Source: Costus lasius (lineage: Eukaryota > Streptophyta > Magnoliopsida > Zingiberales > Costaceae). Taken from it: a DNA stretch of 64,000 bases. Both the position numbers and the translations under genes were made by a program. This document shows, one piece after another, positions 60,394 through 64,000 of this stretch. The stretch lies in NCBI GenBank assembly GCA_027563935.2, contig CM050454.1, forward strand, positions 45,908,596-45,972,595, read 5' to 3'. Position 1 is the stretch's first letter. Every line of letters starts with the position of its first letter. The notes below the pieces were generated by a model that was not told the DNA's origin, made no database searches, and saw only the letters and a program-made list of their open reading frames with translations.

Positions 60394-63300
60394 CATGTCT
60401 GACTGGAAGATATCCTCTTTTAGAATTCTCTAAATGAAATCTTTCCAGGACTTTATCGATGTAAGTACTCTGGCACAGCCCGAGAAGCCTCTTAGATCTA
60501 TCCCTGTAGATCTTCACACCTAATACATAGGCTGCTTCTCCTAAATCTTTCATCTGGAAACATTTTCTTAACCATGCTTTGACAGCATGCAGTTCAGGAA
60601 TATCGTTTCCAATGATTAAGATATCATCGACGTAGAGGACTAGGAAAGTAATTACGCTCCCACTAAACCTCTTATATACACACGGGTCATCTTCATTCTT
60701 GATGAAACCAAATTCACTAATTGATTCATCAAAACGAATATTCCAGCTTCTTGATGCTTGTTTAAGTCCATAAATGGACTTCTTTAATTTGCATACCTTA
60801 TGACGATCAGATGGATTAGTGAAACCTTCAGGTTGTGTCATATACACATCCTCATCCAATTTTCCATTAAGGAAAGCAGTCTTCACATCCATCTGCCAGA
60901 TCTCATAATCGTAATATGCTGCTATCGCGAAAAGAATCCGAATAGACTTAAACATAGCTACAGGTGAGAAAGTTTCATCAGAATCTATCCCGTAGATTTG
61001 TTTGAAACCTTTCGCAACTAGCCTGCCTTTATAGGTAACCACGTTACCATCCATGTCAATCTTCTTCTTGAAGATCCATTTACAGCCTATAGGGATAACT
61101 CCCGGAGGCGGATCAACCAAATCCCAAACTTGGTTATCTGACATGGAGTCCATCTCGGCTCGCATAGCTTCAAGCCATCTAGCTGAGTCTGGTCCACTAA
61201 CCGCATCCGCATAAGTGAGGGGTTCATCATTATCAATGATGTAGACTCCGTCATAGCGCTCAGGCTGTCGACGAATCCTTCCCGATCTTCGCGGTTCCCG
61301 TGATATCTGAGCCTCAGGTTGTTCAGTAACCTGTTCTACCGGCACAGGCTCATCCAACTGTGCTTGACTACTTTGTCCTTCCTCTGGATTCTCATCCAGT
61401 TTTATTTCTCTCCCACTGGCTTCTTGCAGAAGAAACTCCTTCTCAAGAAAAATGGCCGTCCGAGCAACAAATACCTTGTTCTCTTTGGGATCGTAGAAAT
61501 AATAACCCTTAGTTTCCTTAGGGTAACCGACAAAGATGCATTTGTCAGATCTGCTCTCTAGTTTCCCAGAGGCGAGCTTTTTGACATAAGCCTCGCAACC
61601 CCAGATCCTAATAAATGTCAAGCTCGGCTGTTTCCCATACCATAACTCATATGGGGTCTTTGAAACTGCCTTGGATGGCACTCGGTTTAGTACCTTTGCA
61701 GCTGTTTCCAGTGCAAATCCCCAAAAGGAGTAAGGTAGAGTAGCCTGACTCATCATAGAACGAACCATATCAAGTAACGTTCTATTTCTCCTCTCGGACA
61801 CACCATTCCATTGCGGTGTTCCTGGCAGAGTGTGCTGTGAGATAATCCCACACTCCTTCAGATAGTCAGTAAACGCATGACTCAAGTATTCTCCACCTCG
61901 ATCAGAACGAAGTGCCTTGATATTTCGGCCTAGCTGATTCTGTACTTCATTCTTGAACTCTTTGAACTTGTCAAAAGATTCACTTTTATGTCTCATTAAA
62001 TAGACATACCCATATCTACTGAAATCATCAGTAAAGGTAATGAAGTACGAATACCCACCTCTGGCATGTTTACTAAATGGCCCACACACATCACTGTGTA
62101 TAAGGTCAAGTAAACCTGAAGCCCTTTGACCTTTATTAGGAAAAGGTGACTTCGTCATTTTGCCCATTAAACAAGCTTTGCATGTATCATTCTCCTCATA
62201 GGAGAATGATCCCAGCAGTCCATGTTCATGCAACCACTTAATGCGTTTCTTGTTAATATGGCCTAAACGACTATGCCATAGCAAGGTGCTATCATCAGCA
62301 TACTTGGCTTTCTTGTTATCAATATTTTGTATAGAACATTCCATGTCCAACATGAATAACCCATTGTTAATTGAACCAGTAGCATAAACAATATTATCAA
62401 TAGATAAAACACACTTTGACATATTGCATTCAAAGGAAAACCCTTTCCTGACAAGAGCAGGAATAGAGATAATATTCTTAGTTATACTCGGAACAAAATA
62501 ACAATTGTCTAGTTCCAATACAAGTCCAGATGGTAATGAGATGTAATATTCCCCTACAGCAACAGCAGCAACCCGTGCTCCGTTTCCAACTCGTAGGTCC
62601 ACCTCATGCTGCCCCACCTGTCTTCTTCTCTTGAGTTCCTGTACATTTGAACAAATGTGAACTCCACATGCAGTGTCCAACACCCATGATATAGAAGAAG
62701 AAAACATGACCTCAGTCACATAAATACCTGAGCAGCGATGCTTCCCTTCTTGTCTCCTTGGAGCGCTTTACAGTCCTTTTTCCAGTGACCCAGCTGGCCA
62801 CAGTGGAAACATCTGTATTCCTTCGACCGCTTAACCTTTTGTTTCAGCGCCTTGTTGTAGTTCTTGACTGGGGTTTTGCCCCTCTTCCCCTTCTTCTTGT
62901 TCCTGGAAGGAACCATTAAGACAGAGGTTGAAGGCTTTCCCTTCAGAGTCTCCTCAGTAGTCAAGAGCATATTCAGCAACTCTGCCGGCGTACAGTCGAT
63001 CTTGTTCATATTAAAGTTAATAATGAAAGGATCGAAAGAAGGCGGGAGAGACTGCAGAATAATGTCTACAGCAAGCTCCTGATTGATGGTATGTCCCAGT
63101 TTCTCTAGAGCCTCCTTGTGCCCAATCATCTTGAGCACATGAGCTCCTACTGGACTCCCTTCAGCCAGTTTGCTCTGAAAGAAAAGCTTGGTCAAATTGT
63201 AGCGTTCAGTCCTCGCCTGTGCAGCATATAGCATCTTGAGGTTTGCTATAATTTCTATAGAAGACATATCCTCATGCTGACGCTGCAGCGGTGGCGTCAT

Positions 63301-63528
63301 AGACGCTAGCATCAGGCAAGCGACATCAATGCTATCATTGACATGCTTTTCATAGGCTTCCCGAACCGCCCTTGCGGCGTTCGGAGCGGGTTGAGGCGGT
63401 ATCACCGTCTCGAGGACATACAGTTTCCTCTCTGCCTTAAGAACAATCTTAAGGTGTTCGTACCAGTCTGAGAAGTTTGGCCCAGCAAACTTCTCCCTTT
63501 CCAGTAGGGATCGCACATTGAAGTTCAT
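60394..63528 (-). pseudogene. CopA-III gag-pol, N-terminal and central part
   Basis: Starts with ATG (63526-63528) and covers gag, zinc knuckle CFHCGQLGHWKKDC, protease LDTACG, integrase and reverse transcriptase with YVDD up to the CopA-V insertion. A 4-nt deletion near 62731, between zinc knuckle and protease, shifts the frame; a further 3-nt deletion lies near 62700. Downstream the frame is open to 60394. In integrase the usual QLTPPGTPQ reads QHTLPGTPQ, a sign of decay. The C-terminal part is at 50574-51316. Confidence 0.92.
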
Positions 63529-64000
63529 GGTGTTCGTTGCTGCAGGAATCTACAACAATGCAAGAACAGCAAGGTCAGTATCAATGTTAAGAATCAATCA
63601 GGACTTAAGAATGATTCTTTTTCTCACTATTTTATCTGACTGAAAAATCCAGCAAAACAGCCCGAAAGAGTAGAACTCTTTTAGTGAGACAGGATCCAGA
63701 TTTCACACTTGGTCTCCGCGTCCCGCTCAGGCGAGATAAGATGCACAGAGAGTACAAGCACTAATTTCTGGTAGGCTGTCCCAGCCAATCGCCAACCCGT
63801 GCGATTCCCCTTCATCTGGGCAATCCAGCAGACTGTGCCAACTGAGTTGGTACAACACAGTCTCTGATCCCACAGATGGCTGCCTCCATGTGCTACCATA
63901 TGCGCCACATATGTAGCCTACATGGTCAAGCTGACCTGACCTACTCCCTGGACCACCACGTGCTATGTTGAGCAACGAGAAGCGATAAATCCCTTCTCTG
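63529..64000 (-). other. CopA-III leader, proximal part (continues outside window)
   Basis: Non-coding; it aligns with the gag-proximal leader of CopA-IV and CopA-V and includes one palindromic hairpin (near 63832-63865). The rest, the primer site and 5' LTR lie past the edge. Confidence 0.85.

Larger units (their letters stand above)
31451..64000 (-). mobile_element. CopA-III, interrupted by CopA-IV and CopA-V; 5' end outside window
   Basis: The pieces are 31451-32629 and 50057-50553 (3' LTR), 50574-51316 and 60394-63528 (gag-pol) and 63529-64000 (leader). The pieces join cleanly across TSDs CTAAC and CAGAC. The two gag-pol pieces total 3878 bp, equal to 3885 minus the visible 4-nt and 3-nt deletions, which supports the reconstruction. 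The primer site and 5' LTR lie to the right of the window. Confidence 0.9.

Noticed and set aside
1..64000. CRISPR arrays, prokaryotic operons or phage features
   Set aside because: The direct repeats are LTRs with TSDs and primer sites; there are no short regularly spaced repeats.

Overview
The window is plant nuclear DNA, almost certainly angiosperm, made entirely of nested LTR retrotransposons. I find no host protein gene, rRNA gene, functional tRNA gene, CRISPR array or bacterial feature. The plant call rests on element types found together only in plants (Angela/BARE-like Ty1/copia, a CRM-like Ty3/gypsy chromovirus, an Athila-like Ty3/gypsy), on initiator-Met-tRNA primer sites (TGGTATCAGAGC) beside each internal region I could check, and on 5-bp target-site duplications (TSDs). 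The species cannot be named; a large monocot-type genome is possible but not proven.

Nesting was solved by matching LTR ends and TSDs. The oldest visible layer is an Athila-like element on the minus strand (pol remnant 15867-18513, gag remnant 24107-25188). Into it went: (1) CopA-I, a plus-strand copia element (1-15861, left end outside the window), whose 3' LTR was later split by a non-autonomous CRM-related element (NA-CRM, 8351-15411, TSD TAGTG); (2) a solo CRM-type LTR (18514-24101, TSD GATAT), split by a 2.2-kb solo copia LTR (CopB, 19502-23410, TSD CTTCT), itself split by a solo CopA LTR (21683-23367, TSD CTGGG); (3) CopA-II (minus, from 25189), split in its leader by CopA-III (minus, from 31451 past the right edge). 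CopA-III received CopA-IV in its 3' LTR (32630-50051, TSD CTAAC) and CopA-V in its pol (51317-60388, TSD CAGAC). CopA-IV was finally split by a full-length CRM element (34465-42800, TSD AATGA). The deepest chain is Athila > CopA-II > CopA-III > CopA-IV > CRM.

The CRM element looks youngest: its two 1806-bp LTRs look identical by eye and its 1547-residue gag-pol frame is open and runs into the 3' LTR. CopA-IV also had an open 1294-codon frame before the CRM hit it. The other CopA copies carry one to three disabling changes each, mostly C-to-T type nonsense codons.

The most interesting items are NA-CRM, which keeps only one 509-residue ORF holding a retropepsin fold with its catalytic Asp replaced plus a coiled coil; a two-hairpin RNA module kept in CopA and CopB LTRs with base-pair-preserving changes; paired palindromes and a tRNA T-arm-like hairpin in the CopA leader; and a duplicated tRNA-derived SINE-like unit at one end of NA-CRM. 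'CopA', 'CopB' and 'NA-CRM' are working names for this annotation.
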